DNA of 5,565 nt, from NCBI GenBank assembly GCA_964620645.1, contig CAZUHU010000227.1, forward strand, positions 1-5,565. Reading direction: 5' to 3'. This stretch comes from Bog-950 sp964620645. GTDB lineage: Bacteria > Bacteroidota > Bacteroidia > Chitinophagales > LD1. Shown here one piece after another: positions 1 to 5,565 of the stretch. Numbering within the stretch: position 1 is the first letter of the stretch; each line of letters starts with the position of its first letter. Below the pieces are notes generated by a model that did no database searches, had not been told where the DNA came from, and saw only the letters and a program-made list of their open reading frames with translations. The position numbers were made by a program, and so were the translations under genes.

Positions 1-1
1 A

Positions 2-688
2 TCTACCGCGGCACAGGAAGCCAAAAACCCCAAGAAGGATATGCCTATAGGCATACTGGTATCGCTGGTTATTTGCACAGTTTTATACATTCTGTTTGCG
101 CATGTTATGACCGGCATGGCTAACTATACCGAGTTCAAAGCTGACCCTACTGATAAACTCGCTCCGGTGGCTACAGCGCTTAATCATACGCCATACGCCT
201 GGTTAAAGCAGGGCATTATAGTAGCCATACTTGCAGGTTACTCATCCGTTATATTGGTAATGCTTATGGGCCAATCGCGTGTTTTCTTCTCCATGTCAAA
301 AGATAAGCTGTTACCTTCCTTCTTTAGCGAGGTGCATCCTACCTTTAAAACGCCCTGGAAATCGAACCTGTTAATGTGCCTGTTTGTTAGCTTATTTGCT
401 GCTTTTGTGCCGGGCTCAATAGTGGGCGAAATGACCAGCATCGGCACTTTACTTGCCTTTATTTTGGTATGCGTTGGCGTTTTAATTATGCGCAAAACCA
501 TGCCCGATGCACCGCGCGGATTCAGAACACCGCTGGTGCCAATAGTACCTATACTGGGCATACTAACCTGCTTTGGTATGATGGCCTTCCTGCCTTTAGA
601 TACCTGGATTCGTTTGATTGTGTGGATGGGCATAGGCTTTATTATTTTCTTCCTGTATAGCGTTAAACGGCTTGAAGGCCACAAATAG
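2..688 (+). CDS. APC-superfamily cationic amino acid transporter-like permease, C-terminal half (5' partial)
   Basis: Inner-membrane amino acid permease whose beginning lies beyond the left edge. The open frame runs from base 2, and its first visible residues (STAAQEAKNPKKDMPIGI) match the loop after TM6 that is conserved in the CAT/YfnA branch of the APC superfamily. The ATG at 41 is therefore an internal Met, not the start. The remaining 228 residues hold six hydrophobic stretches, as expected for TM7-TM12 of a 12-helix permease. A GQSRVFFSMSKDKLLP segment follows TM8; the related GQxRxFxxMSxDxLLP is typical of this branch. The protein ends in a short basic tail (VKRLEGHK). The stop lies 5 bp before the next permease gene, which suggests co-transcription. 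The substrate is probably an amino acid, perhaps cationic, but specificity cannot be read from this half. Family assignment is firm; substrate is inference. Confidence 0.9.
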   Translation, partial: STAAQEAKNPKKDMPIGILVSLVICTVLYILFAHVMTGMANYTEFKADPTDKLAPVATALNHTPYAWLKQGIIVAILAGYSSVILVMLMGQSRVFFSMSKDKLLPSFFSEVHPTFKTPWKSNLLMCLFVSLFAAFVPGSIVGEMTSIGTLLAFILVCVGVLIMRKTMPDAPRGFRTPLVPIVPILGILTCFGMMAFLPLDTWIRLIVWMGIGFIIFFLYSVKRLEGHK

Positions 689-693
689 GCCCT

Positions 694-2130
694 ATGGCAC
701 AACACAAACCTCTTAAACTGGTAGATGCCGCGCTTATAGTTACCAGCGGCATGATTGGTTCCGGTATTTTTATTGTTAGTGCCGATATAAGCCGCACCCT
801 TGGCGGGCCCGGTTGGCTGTTACTGGCCTGGGTAATTTCAGGATTAATGACGGTGTTTGCCGCCCTTAGTTATGGAGAACTGGCCGGCATGTTTCCGCAA
901 GCCGGTGGGCAATACGTTTATTTAAAGGAGGCCTACAATCCCTTAACCGGTTTCCTATATGGCTGGAGTTTGTTTGCCGTTGTGCAAAGCGGCACTATAG
1001 CAGCAGTAGCGGTAGCCTTTGCCAAGTTTACCGGCGTATTGTATGAACCTTTCAGCGAAAAAAATATACTGCTTACACTGGGCAGCTTCAAAATTTCTGC
1101 AGCGCAAATACTGGCCATACTTTCCGTATTGCTGCTCACCATAATTAATGCACGCGGCATTAACTATGGCAAACTAATCAACCGCTTTTTTACCTCAACC
1201 AAGTTGATAGCGCTGTTCGGCATTATTGTATTGGGCATTTTCTTTTTTGCCAATACCGATGTTTGGAATAACAACATGGCGCACTTTTGGGACCACAGCA
1301 CTACCACACAAAATGAGGACGGTAGTTGGAGTAATAACCCGCTAACGAGCTTTGGATTGGTAACGGCAATGGGTGTTGCATTAGTTGGTTCGCTTTTTAG
1401 CAGCGATGCCTGGAACAACGTAACCTTTATTGCCGGCGAAATTGATGAGCCGAAGAAGAACATCCCCCGCTCTCTGCTTATAGGCACTTTTGTGGTAACA
1501 CTGCTTTACCTGTTGGCCAACATTGCCTACCTAAAACTGCTGCCGTTTTTCGGCAGCCCTACGGGTACTGATGTAATGAGCCGCGGCTTACAGTTTCCTT
1601 TAAACGACCGCGTAGGTACTGCTGCAGCAACCATGATATTCAGCGATAAGGCCGCTTACATAATGGCTGTGCTGATTATGATTTCCACCTTTGGTTGCAA
1701 CAACGGTATTGTATTAGCCAGCGTGCGTGTTTACCAAAGCATGGCTAAGGATGGCTTGTTCTTTGATAAAATGAAACACAACAACAAATACGGCGTGCCG
1801 GGTTTTGCGCTTTGGGTGCAGTTTGTGTGGGCTTCTCTCCTATGCCTTTCAGGCCAGTATGGCAACCTGCTTGATTTTGTAATGTTTGCGGTAATGCTGT
1901 TCTACATCTTTACCGTTGCAGGCATTTTTATCCTTCGCAAAAAACAACCAGATACACCACGCCCTTATAAAGCTTTCGGTTATCCTGTTATTCCCGCAAT
2001 ATACATTCTGTTTGCAATAGCCTTTTGCGTAAATCTGCTTTACATGAAACCCTTTTATGCCTTTGTGGGCTTGGGCATAGTGTTACTTGGTGTGCCGGTT
2101 TATTTCTTTTGGAAGAGAGAACTGGAATAG
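694..2130 (+). CDS. APC-superfamily amino acid permease, LAT/SteT-like
   Basis: Complete 478-residue, 12-helix inner-membrane amino acid transporter or exchanger. The GSGIF motif at residues 22-26 is the unwound part of TM1 that binds the amino acid backbone in APC transporters. SYGELAGMFPQAGGQYVYL at 59-77 is the usual TM2-TM3 signature. The stretch at 233-264 (SSDAWNN, then GEIDEPKKNIPR) is the TM6 region and following loop typical of LAT-type proteins. VYQSMAKDGLFF at 346-357 follows TM8. Helices lie near residues 12-31, 40-58, 86-112, 130-150, 166-186, 219-240, 260-280, 320-345, 368-386, 390-413, 431-449 and 453-473. The TM5-TM6 loop (about 187-218) is long and rich in Asn, Trp and Thr, and should face the periplasm. 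The start lies 5 bp after the previous permease stop, with no Shine-Dalgarno, as is normal in Bacteroidota. Serine/threonine or large neutral amino acids are possible substrates by homology to SteT/LAT; this is inference. Confidence 0.93.
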   Translation: MAQHKPLKLVDAALIVTSGMIGSGIFIVSADISRTLGGPGWLLLAWVISGLMTVFAALSYGELAGMFPQAGGQYVYLKEAYNPLTGFLYGWSLFAVVQSGTIAAVAVAFAKFTGVLYEPFSEKNILLTLGSFKISAAQILAILSVLLLTIINARGINYGKLINRFFTSTKLIALFGIIVLGIFFFANTDVWNNNMAHFWDHSTTTQNEDGSWSNNPLTSFGLVTAMGVALVGSLFSSDAWNNVTFIAGEIDEPKKNIPRSLLIGTFVVTLLYLLANIAYLKLLPFFGSPTGTDVMSRGLQFPLNDRVGTAAATMIFSDKAAYIMAVLIMISTFGCNNGIVLASVRVYQSMAKDGLFFDKMKHNNKYGVPGFALWVQFVWASLLCLSGQYGNLLDFVMFAVMLFYIFTVAGIFILRKKQPDTPRPYKAFGYPVIPAIYILFAIAFCVNLLYMKPFYAFVGLGIVLLGVPVYFFWKRELE

Positions 2131-2190
2131 TTGTAGTTGATAGCATGTTGAAACATCCAGAAAAATAGGACACAACGAAAAATAATTCAC

Positions 2191-2199
2191 TAACCTTTG
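2191..2199 (+). promoter_or_regulatory. Possible -7 promoter element for apt
   Basis: TAACCTTTG resembles the Bacteroidota -7 consensus TAnnTTTG. Read as AACCTTTG (2192-2199), it has one mismatch at the first base. It lies about 38 bp before the apt start, giving a leader of roughly 30 nt. No TTG or TTTG is found at the expected -33 distance, so this is a weak candidate. It overlaps the 7-bp periodic repeat at 2197-2224. Confidence 0.3.
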
Positions 2200-2224
2200 C
2201 AAGTTGCCCATTGCAAACTGCTAA
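2196..2224. repeat. Degenerate 7-bp periodic repeat with an embedded inverted repeat
   Basis: Four consecutive heptamers can be read: TTGCAAG (2197-2203), TTGCCCA (2204-2210), TTGCAAA (2211-2217) and CTGCTAA (2218-2224). Each begins YTGC. The same stretch holds a perfect 7-bp inverted repeat, TTTGCAA (2196-2202) and TTGCAAA (2211-2217), around an 8-nt centre. It lies in the intergenic gap just upstream of apt. It could be a relic of a short tandem repeat, an operator-like site or chance. Confidence 0.45.
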
Positions 2225-2236
2225 TTACTATAATAA

Positions 2237-2773
2237 ATGAACATTGAACAAAGATTAGACGTCGCCATCCGCACGGTGCCCGACTTTCCGAAACCCGGAA
2301 TACAGTTTAAAGATATTACCCCTATATTTTTAGATGCCAAACTGTGCGATGAAATTGCAGAAAACATCATTAATACCTTTTTGCATAACCACGGAAAGAT
2401 TGATGCCATATGCGCTATCGAAAGCCGCGGTTTTTTTATCGGTATTCTCATAGCCAATAAACTAAACGTGCCTTTATTTCCGGTACGCAAGGCGGGCAAA
2501 CTTCCTGCAAAAACGCGCAGCTTCTCTTACGATTTGGAGTATGGTTCAGCTACCCTTGAAATACATACGGATGTGGTTAAACCAAGCTGGAACATTATGA
2601 TACATGATGACCTGCTGGCTACCGGCGGCACCGCTATGGCTGCTGCTGAACTGGTAAAAGCAGAAGGCGGACATGTGGCAGGTTTTTCATTTATCGCCGA
2701 GCTGGATTTTCTGAAAGGCCGCGATAAAATACTGCCTTACTCTCAAAATATTGTGAGCCTGATGAGGTATTGA
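2237..2773 (+). CDS. apt: Adenine phosphoribosyltransferase
   Basis: Cytoplasmic purine-salvage enzyme that converts adenine and PRPP to AMP and pyrophosphate. Its 178 residues are close to the usual length (E. coli Apt is about 183). The N-terminal FPKPGIQFKDITP (17-29) is the family's adenine-pocket/hood signature. ESRGF lies at 62-66, and RKAGKLP at 84-90 contributes to pyrophosphate and PRPP handling. The PRPP-binding loop is HDDLLATGGTA (123-133), with the Asp-Asp pair at 124-125 and the TGGT turn at 129-132. A flexible-loop segment around SFSYDLEYG (95-103) precedes it. The first Met fits the family's N-terminus, and no Shine-Dalgarno is present upstream. The gene lies 106 bp after the permease and 25 bp before a lipoprotein gene. 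It has no obvious functional link to either, though salvage and uptake genes often lie together. Confidence 0.97.
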   Translation: MNIEQRLDVAIRTVPDFPKPGIQFKDITPIFLDAKLCDEIAENIINTFLHNHGKIDAICAIESRGFFIGILIANKLNVPLFPVRKAGKLPAKTRSFSYDLEYGSATLEIHTDVVKPSWNIMIHDDLLATGGTAMAAAELVKAEGGHVAGFSFIAELDFLKGRDKILPYSQNIVSLMRY

Positions 2774-2798
2774 AGAAATACCTTATTTTTAGGGGACT

Positions 2799-3260
2799 AT
2801 GAAAGCCTTACTCCACACAAAAACTGTTGCGCTTTACAGTTTATCCTTGTTCAGCCTTATTTTGCTTTTACTACCGCAATGCAAAAAACTGGACCACAAC
2901 ATCTTACCTCCTCCACCAACGCCCGACACTTTTATAGCCAACTATAATGTTGTAAAAACCGGCTTTTTTTATGGTCCGCCAAACATTACCCCGTGGGATA
3001 CAGTTTATGGTCCCCGTTCAGTACAAATAATTATTTCTGACTCCATTGGCACTTTTATATCTACAGAAGATTCACTGACTTTTTACGGCATGTATTCATC
3101 ACAAATGAGCAGCCATTATCATGGGAATTATTATGATGGCGACCCTTCTTTTAAATATATAATAACTTATAACCATGGTGACAGTATACGGGTATTTTAC
3201 GGCTTTATACATACCAGCGGTGGTAATGGCTGCTATTGGACCGGCACAAGAATCCAGTAA
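2799..3260 (+). CDS. Small putative lipoprotein of unknown function
   Basis: 153-residue protein that I do not recognise. The N-terminus has a basic start and a long hydrophobic stretch (about residues 9-25) ending LLPQCKK, with Cys28 as the likely lipidated residue. Gln at -1 is unusual for a lipobox, although CKK after it is common in Bacteroidota lipoproteins. A proline-rich linker (PPPPTP, 37-42) follows. The rest is rich in Tyr, Ser, Thr and Gly and looks beta-stranded. Two similar segments appear, EDSLTFYGMYSS (90-101) and GDSIRVFYGFIHTS (127-140), plus a related GFFYGP at 55-60. The C-terminus is GCYWTGTRIQ. It would sit in the cell envelope. The gene begins 25 bp after apt and may be read through from it. 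A purine run (AGGGGA, 2791-2796) sits too near the ATG to be a good ribosome site. By eye the gene is richer in A and T than its neighbours. That it is a real gene is likely, given signal and length; its function is unknown. Confidence 0.72.
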   Translation: MKALLHTKTVALYSLSLFSLILLLLPQCKKLDHNILPPPPTPDTFIANYNVVKTGFFYGPPNITPWDTVYGPRSVQIIISDSIGTFISTEDSLTFYGMYSSQMSSHYHGNYYDGDPSFKYIITYNHGDSIRVFYGFIHTSGGNGCYWTGTRIQ

Positions 3261-3369
3261 CAATAGCATACAGTTACGATACCATGAGTACTTAACTACA
3301 GCCGAACGCTAATTTTTTTACCCCTGCTATTCAAACCTTTACCACCCACCCAACTTGGGGCTTTTTTGC

Positions 3370-3377
3370 TATCTTCG
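3370..3377 (+). promoter_or_regulatory. Likely -7 promoter element for the acyl-CoA dehydrogenase gene
   Basis: TATCTTCG matches the Bacteroidota -7 consensus TAnnTTTG at all but one defined position. It is preceded by GGGGC and six T (3357-3367) and GC. Transcription would begin near 3381-3384, giving an A-rich leader of under 20 nt before the ATG at 3401. No -33 TTG is found at normal spacing; the nearest (3355-3357) is only 12 bp away. Confidence 0.5.
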
Positions 3378-3400
3378 CCACCTCAAAAAATAACAAACAA

Positions 3401-4594
3401 ATGGGCGCAACAGCATCCGAAAAACCCGCTACAGGTATGAACTTTGAATACAGTGAGAACCAACTAATGATAGCGCAAAGCATACGCGACTTTGCCGAAC
3501 GTGAAATACGCCCGAACATCATGAAATGGGATGAGGAGCAATACTTTCCGAAGGACCTATTCCACAAAATGGGCGAACAGGGCTACCTGGGCGTTTTCGT
3601 TCCTGAGAAATACAAGGGCGCCGGTTTATCGTATTTCGAATACGTTACCGTTGTGTCAGAAATAGCCAAGGTGTGTGGTTCAATAGGTTTAAGTGTTGCT
3701 GCGCACAACTCGCTTTGCACCGGCCACATTTACTACCACGGCACCGAAGAGCAAAAGAAAAAATACCTGCCTAAGCTGGCCACCGGCGAATGGATTGGCG
3801 CCTGGGCGCTTACTGAGCCAAACACCGGCAGCGATGCTATGCGTATGAAGGTTACTGCCAAAAAAGTGGATGGTGGTTATATTTTGAACGGCACTAAAAC
3901 ATGGATTACCCATGGCATTAGCAGCGATGTGGTGGTTGTTATGGCCCGCACAGGCGAGGTAGGCGATACCCGTGGTATGACGGCCTTTATTATTGAGCGC
4001 GGCACAAAGGGCCTGTTAGCCGGTAAAAAAGAAAACAAACTGGGTATGCGCGCCAGCGAAACTGCCCAGGTAATATTGGAAGAGTGTTTTGTGCCTGATG
4101 CTAACATTTGCGGCGGTATCGAAAAAGTAGGAACCGGTTTCCAACAGGCTATGCAGATATTGGATGGCGGACGTATTTCTATTGCCGCATTAGGTTTAGG
4201 TATTGCCAAAGGCGCTTACGAAGCTTCAGTAAAATATGCCAAGGAGCGCGAGCAATTCGGCCAACCGATTGCTAACTTCCAGGCTATAGGCTTTAAACTG
4301 GCGGATATGGCCACCCGTATTGAGGCCGGCGAACTGTTGACCATGCAGGCTGCCTTCCTGAAAAACGAAGGCCGTAAAATGACCAAGGAATCAGCTTTTG
4401 CCAAATACTATACCTCAGAAGTAGCCGTACAGGTATCTACCGATGCCGTGCAGATTTTTGGCGGTTATGGCTACACCAAGGATTTTCCGGTAGAGAAGTT
4501 TTACCGCGATAGCAAGCTGTGCACCATAGGTGAGGGCACTTCAGAAATTCAAAAGCTGGTAATAAGCCGCGAAATAATGAAGGGTAACATATAA
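3401..4594 (+). CDS. Acyl-CoA dehydrogenase, FAD-dependent
   Basis: Soluble flavoenzyme that forms the trans-2,3 double bond in an acyl-CoA and passes electrons to electron-transfer flavoprotein, in fatty acid or branched-chain amino acid breakdown. At 397 residues it has the normal length and all three domains: N-terminal helical (about 13-130), middle beta (about 131-240) and C-terminal helical (about 245-397). WALTEPNTGSD at 135-145 and KTWITHG at 166-172 form the flavin-binding region. EREQFG at 282-287 and QIFGGYGYTKDF at 351-362 are C-terminal family signatures; the latter fits PROSITE PS00073, as I recall that pattern. Glu378 in IGEGTSEIQ is in the position of the catalytic base of short- and medium-chain enzymes. 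Chain-length specificity cannot be told. The start at 3401 fits the promoter and A-rich leader. ATG 3437 (Met13, then NFEYSENQ) is an alternative that matches the usual family N-terminus. It converges on the lipoprotein gene downstream. Confidence 0.95.
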   Translation: MGATASEKPATGMNFEYSENQLMIAQSIRDFAEREIRPNIMKWDEEQYFPKDLFHKMGEQGYLGVFVPEKYKGAGLSYFEYVTVVSEIAKVCGSIGLSVAAHNSLCTGHIYYHGTEEQKKKYLPKLATGEWIGAWALTEPNTGSDAMRMKVTAKKVDGGYILNGTKTWITHGISSDVVVVMARTGEVGDTRGMTAFIIERGTKGLLAGKKENKLGMRASETAQVILEECFVPDANICGGIEKVGTGFQQAMQILDGGRISIAALGLGIAKGAYEASVKYAKEREQFGQPIANFQAIGFKLADMATRIEAGELLTMQAAFLKNEGRKMTKESAFAKYYTSEVAVQVSTDAVQIFGGYGYTKDFPVEKFYRDSKLCTIGEGTSEIQKLVISREIMKGNI

Positions 4595-4598
4595 AAAT

Positions 4599-4624
4599 AA
4601 AAAAGGGGCTTAGGCCCCTTTTTT
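4599..4624. terminator. Bidirectional intrinsic terminator between convergent genes
   Basis: A GGGGC stem arm (4605-4609) pairs with GCCCC (4614-4618) around a TTAG loop. Six A (4599-4604) lie on one side and six T (4619-4624) on the other, so the structure works as a Rho-independent terminator on both strands. It lies 4 bp after the acyl-CoA dehydrogenase stop and 6 bp from the stop of the convergent minus-strand gene, so it serves both. Confidence 0.93.
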
Positions 4625-4630
4625 ATTGAA

Positions 4631-5173
4631 TCACTTTTTCTTTTCGGCGGGTGGTGCTGCAGCGCTCAAATCCATGCCTACCTGCGCGGCAAAGGTGGCC
4701 ATATCGGGGTAATCCCAATGTTCATTTGCCAGGCCATCTTTATTAAAGCTCATTATCTCGGTACCGGTATAATCAAAGTGTCCGCCTTTTATTTTCATGC
4801 CCATACCATCGGCAGCCATATCGCCGGTGCAGCGGTAATGCGCAAATACGCGCTCTCCATCACTTGCCTTGTGCAGTATTTCCATTTTAACGTTCGAAAC
4901 GCTGGAGAACCACATTTTAAGCATGGGGGCGATGGAGTCGCGGCCCTTAATTTCGGGCCAGCCCAGTGGGTGGTCCACAGCATCCGGGGCCAGGGCGGCG
5001 ATAAACTCGTCTGCTTTGCCGCTGTTCATTAACTCCGTCATTTTATCGTATTGCGCCAACGCCTTGGCTGATGGGTCTTCCTTTGGCGCCTCCGCTGTGG
5101 TGGTTGTGGTAGTTTGGTTGCAGGAAGCCAGCAGAAGCAGCCCTGCGAATAGGGTAAAAAATTGCCTTTTCAT
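4631..5173 (-). CDS. SnoaL-like (NTF2-fold) domain lipoprotein
   Basis: 180-residue envelope lipoprotein. The signal peptide is MKRQFF plus a Leu-rich core and the lipobox LASC, with Cys18 lipidated. A low-complexity linker follows (six Thr at 21-26, then charged residues). Residues about 38-168 resemble the SnoaL-like polyketide cyclase/ester cyclase group of the NTF2-like superfamily: a helical start (YDKMTELMNSGKADEF, 42-57), AVDH at 65-68, KGRDSI at 76-81, a central strand ending VFAHYRCTGD (109-118), and TEIMSFNKDG then EHWD (151-154) and QVG (164-166), which align with the usual 'dGkIvEhW..D......QLG' ending. The tail is Ala/Pro/Lys-rich. Such domains bind small hydrophobic ligands or act as cyclases or isomerases, but a secreted lipid-anchored form is of unknown activity. 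It is convergent with the acyl-CoA dehydrogenase, shares its terminator, and is divergent from rpsU. Confidence 0.88.
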   Translation of the reverse strand: MKRQFFTLFAGLLLLASCNQTTTTTTAEAPKEDPSAKALAQYDKMTELMNSGKADEFIAALAPDAVDHPLGWPEIKGRDSIAPMLKMWFSSVSNVKMEILHKASDGERVFAHYRCTGDMAADGMGMKIKGGHFDYTGTEIMSFNKDGLANEHWDYPDMATFAAQVGMDLSAAAPPAEKKK

Positions 5174-5241
5174 TTTATATGGTTTTATTGGTTACAAGTC
5201 CTTTTATCCATTAAGCACTAATCGGTTATAATCGCTGTTCA

Positions 5242-5260
5242 CAAAGTAGCAAAAAGCCCC
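5242..5260 (-). promoter_or_regulatory. Possible promoter for the SnoaL-like lipoprotein gene
   Basis: On the minus strand the sequence reads GGGGCTTTTTGCTACTTTG. TACTTTG (5248-5242) resembles the -7 element TAnnTTTG with one base missing from the spacer. The whole stretch closely resembles the region before the acyl-CoA dehydrogenase gene (3357-3377). It would give a leader of about 60 nt. No -33 element is evident, so this is a tentative call resting mainly on that similarity. Confidence 0.35.
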
Positions 5261-5276
5261 TTTCGCCTGGCTTTTT
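5251..5276. repeat. Inverted repeat (terminator-like) between divergent genes
   Basis: AAAAAGCC (5251-5258) and GGCTTTTT (5269-5276) are perfect 8-bp inverted arms around a 10-nt loop. A terminator-like hairpin with T runs on both strands would result, but only three of the stem pairs are G-C. It lies between two divergent genes, where no upstream transcript needs termination. It overlaps the minus-strand promoter candidate. Confidence 0.5.
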
Positions 5277-5316
5277 ACCCCTTTAACACCTAAAAATTTA
5301 AAATGTACGATTAGCG

Positions 5317-5347
5317 TTTGAAAATTCGACCCGTTTTAATACCTTTG
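5317..5347 (+). promoter_or_regulatory. Bacteroidota housekeeping promoter for rpsU
   Basis: TTTG (5317-5320), a 19-bp spacer and TACCTTTG (5340-5347) match the Bacteroidota primary sigma factor consensus (TTTG at -33, TAnnTTTG at -7) at every defined position and at the accepted spacing. Transcription should start near 5351-5354, leaving a leader of only about 16-19 nt before the bS21 start codon. Confidence 0.82.
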
Positions 5348-5369
5348 CCGACCTAAAATTTAACAACGC

Positions 5370-5564
5370 ATGTTAATCATCGATACCAGAGAATCGGATT
5401 CAATTGATAAGGCCCTTAAGAAGTACAAGAAGAAGTATGAGAAAGCCGGCATCCTTCGCGAACTGCGCGATCGCCAGACTTTCACCAAAAAGAGCGTGAA
5501 AAGAAGAAACGTAATCTTACGTGCCGGTTATATCGAGCAACTGAAGAGAAGCGCTGAAGGTTAG
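5370..5564 (+). CDS. rpsU: Ribosomal protein bS21 of the 30S subunit
   Basis: Small basic protein of the 30S platform, next to bS18, bS6 and the 3' tail of 16S rRNA. Its 64 residues match Bacteroidota bS21 proteins in length. IDKALKKYKKKYEKAG (12-27) and LRELRDRQTFTKKSVKRR (29-46) are the recognisable family core. Tyr54 (in RAGYIEQ) corresponds by number to the bS21 tyrosine that, as I recall, contacts the sequestered anti-Shine-Dalgarno tail in Flavobacterium johnsoniae ribosomes. The first ATG fits the family N-terminus. The leader (about 5351-5369) is A/T-rich with no AGGAGG-like run. A strong promoter lies 22 bp upstream. The gene is complete, with the stop one base before the window ends. 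In many Bacteroidota rpsU is followed by a xerC-like recombinase gene and hpf; that lies outside this window. Confidence 0.96.
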   Translation: MLIIDTRESDSIDKALKKYKKKYEKAGILRELRDRQTFTKKSVKRRNVILRAGYIEQLKRSAEG

Positions 5565-5565
5565 T

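Noticed and set aside
238..705. 155-codon open frame on the minus strand
   Set aside because: It lies opposite the well-supported permease coding frame, has no family resemblance, and contains no signal or domain. It is a shadow of the plus-strand gene.
2145..2156. Small inverted repeat ATGTT-GA-AACAT after the second permease
   Set aside because: It is short, A/T-rich and not followed by a T run, so it is not convincing as a terminator or operator.
2779..2791. Promoter-like TATTTTTA (2784-2791) or TACCTTAT (2779-2786) just before the small lipoprotein gene
   Set aside because: Both differ from TAnnTTTG, no -33 element is spaced correctly, and the first would leave almost no leader. Read-through from apt is as likely.
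3313..3325. TTTTTACCCCT shared with 5272-5282
   Set aside because: An 11-bp low-complexity match in two gaps, with no further similarity around it; likely chance.
3349..3367. Weak terminator after the small lipoprotein gene: CCCA/TGGG arms, then GC and six T
   Set aside because: The stem is only 4 bp with a 3-nt loop and the T run overlaps the promoter-like motif. Too weak to list as a terminator.
3877..4209. 110-codon open frame on the minus strand
   Set aside because: It is antisense to the conserved middle domain of the acyl-CoA dehydrogenase; no independent support.
4869..5231. 120-codon open frame on the plus strand
   Set aside because: It overlaps the SnoaL-like lipoprotein gene in antisense, runs on into the promoter region and has no recognisable domain.
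1..5565. Search for CRISPR, tRNA, insertion sequence, phage or defence genes
   Set aside because: No spaced direct repeats, cloverleaf, transposase, integrase or effector-like coding sequence could be found on either strand.

Overview
This window looks like ordinary chromosomal housekeeping DNA from a member of the Bacteroidota, probably close to Chitinophagales or Sphingobacteriales. The clues are Bacteroidota-type -7 promoter elements (TAnnTTTG-like), A-rich leaders without Shine-Dalgarno sequences, two 'C-K-K' or 'A-S-C' type lipoproteins, and a short bS21 of the Bacteroidota type. The lineage is inferred from these traits; no 16S or other lineage marker is present.

Layout from left to right. 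At 2-688 is the C-terminal half of an APC-superfamily cationic amino acid transporter-like permease, open at the left edge. Five bases later comes a second, complete APC permease of the LAT/SteT-like type (694-2130), probably in the same transcript. After a 106-bp gap containing a degenerate 7-bp periodic repeat lies apt, adenine phosphoribosyltransferase (2237-2773). It is followed 25 bp later by a small lipoprotein gene of unknown function (2799-3260). A 140-bp gap with a likely promoter leads to a complete acyl-CoA dehydrogenase (3401-4594). This gene converges on a minus-strand SnoaL-like (NTF2-fold) lipoprotein gene (5173-4631), and the two share a symmetric bidirectional terminator at 4599-4624. 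A 196-bp divergent intergenic region follows, carrying a very good Bacteroidota promoter (TTTG-N19-TACCTTTG). It drives rpsU, ribosomal protein bS21 (5370-5564), which ends one base before the window does.

The genes do not form one pathway. They cover amino acid uptake, purine salvage, acyl-CoA oxidation, two envelope lipoproteins and translation. I see no CRISPR, defence, phage or transposon signature and no RNA gene, and I do not claim a new system. The points most worth a second look are the rpsU gene with no visible Shine-Dalgarno sequence, a shared GGGGC-T(5-6)-GCTA-CTTYG promoter-like motif upstream of two genes, an inverted repeat between divergent genes, and the orphan lipoprotein.
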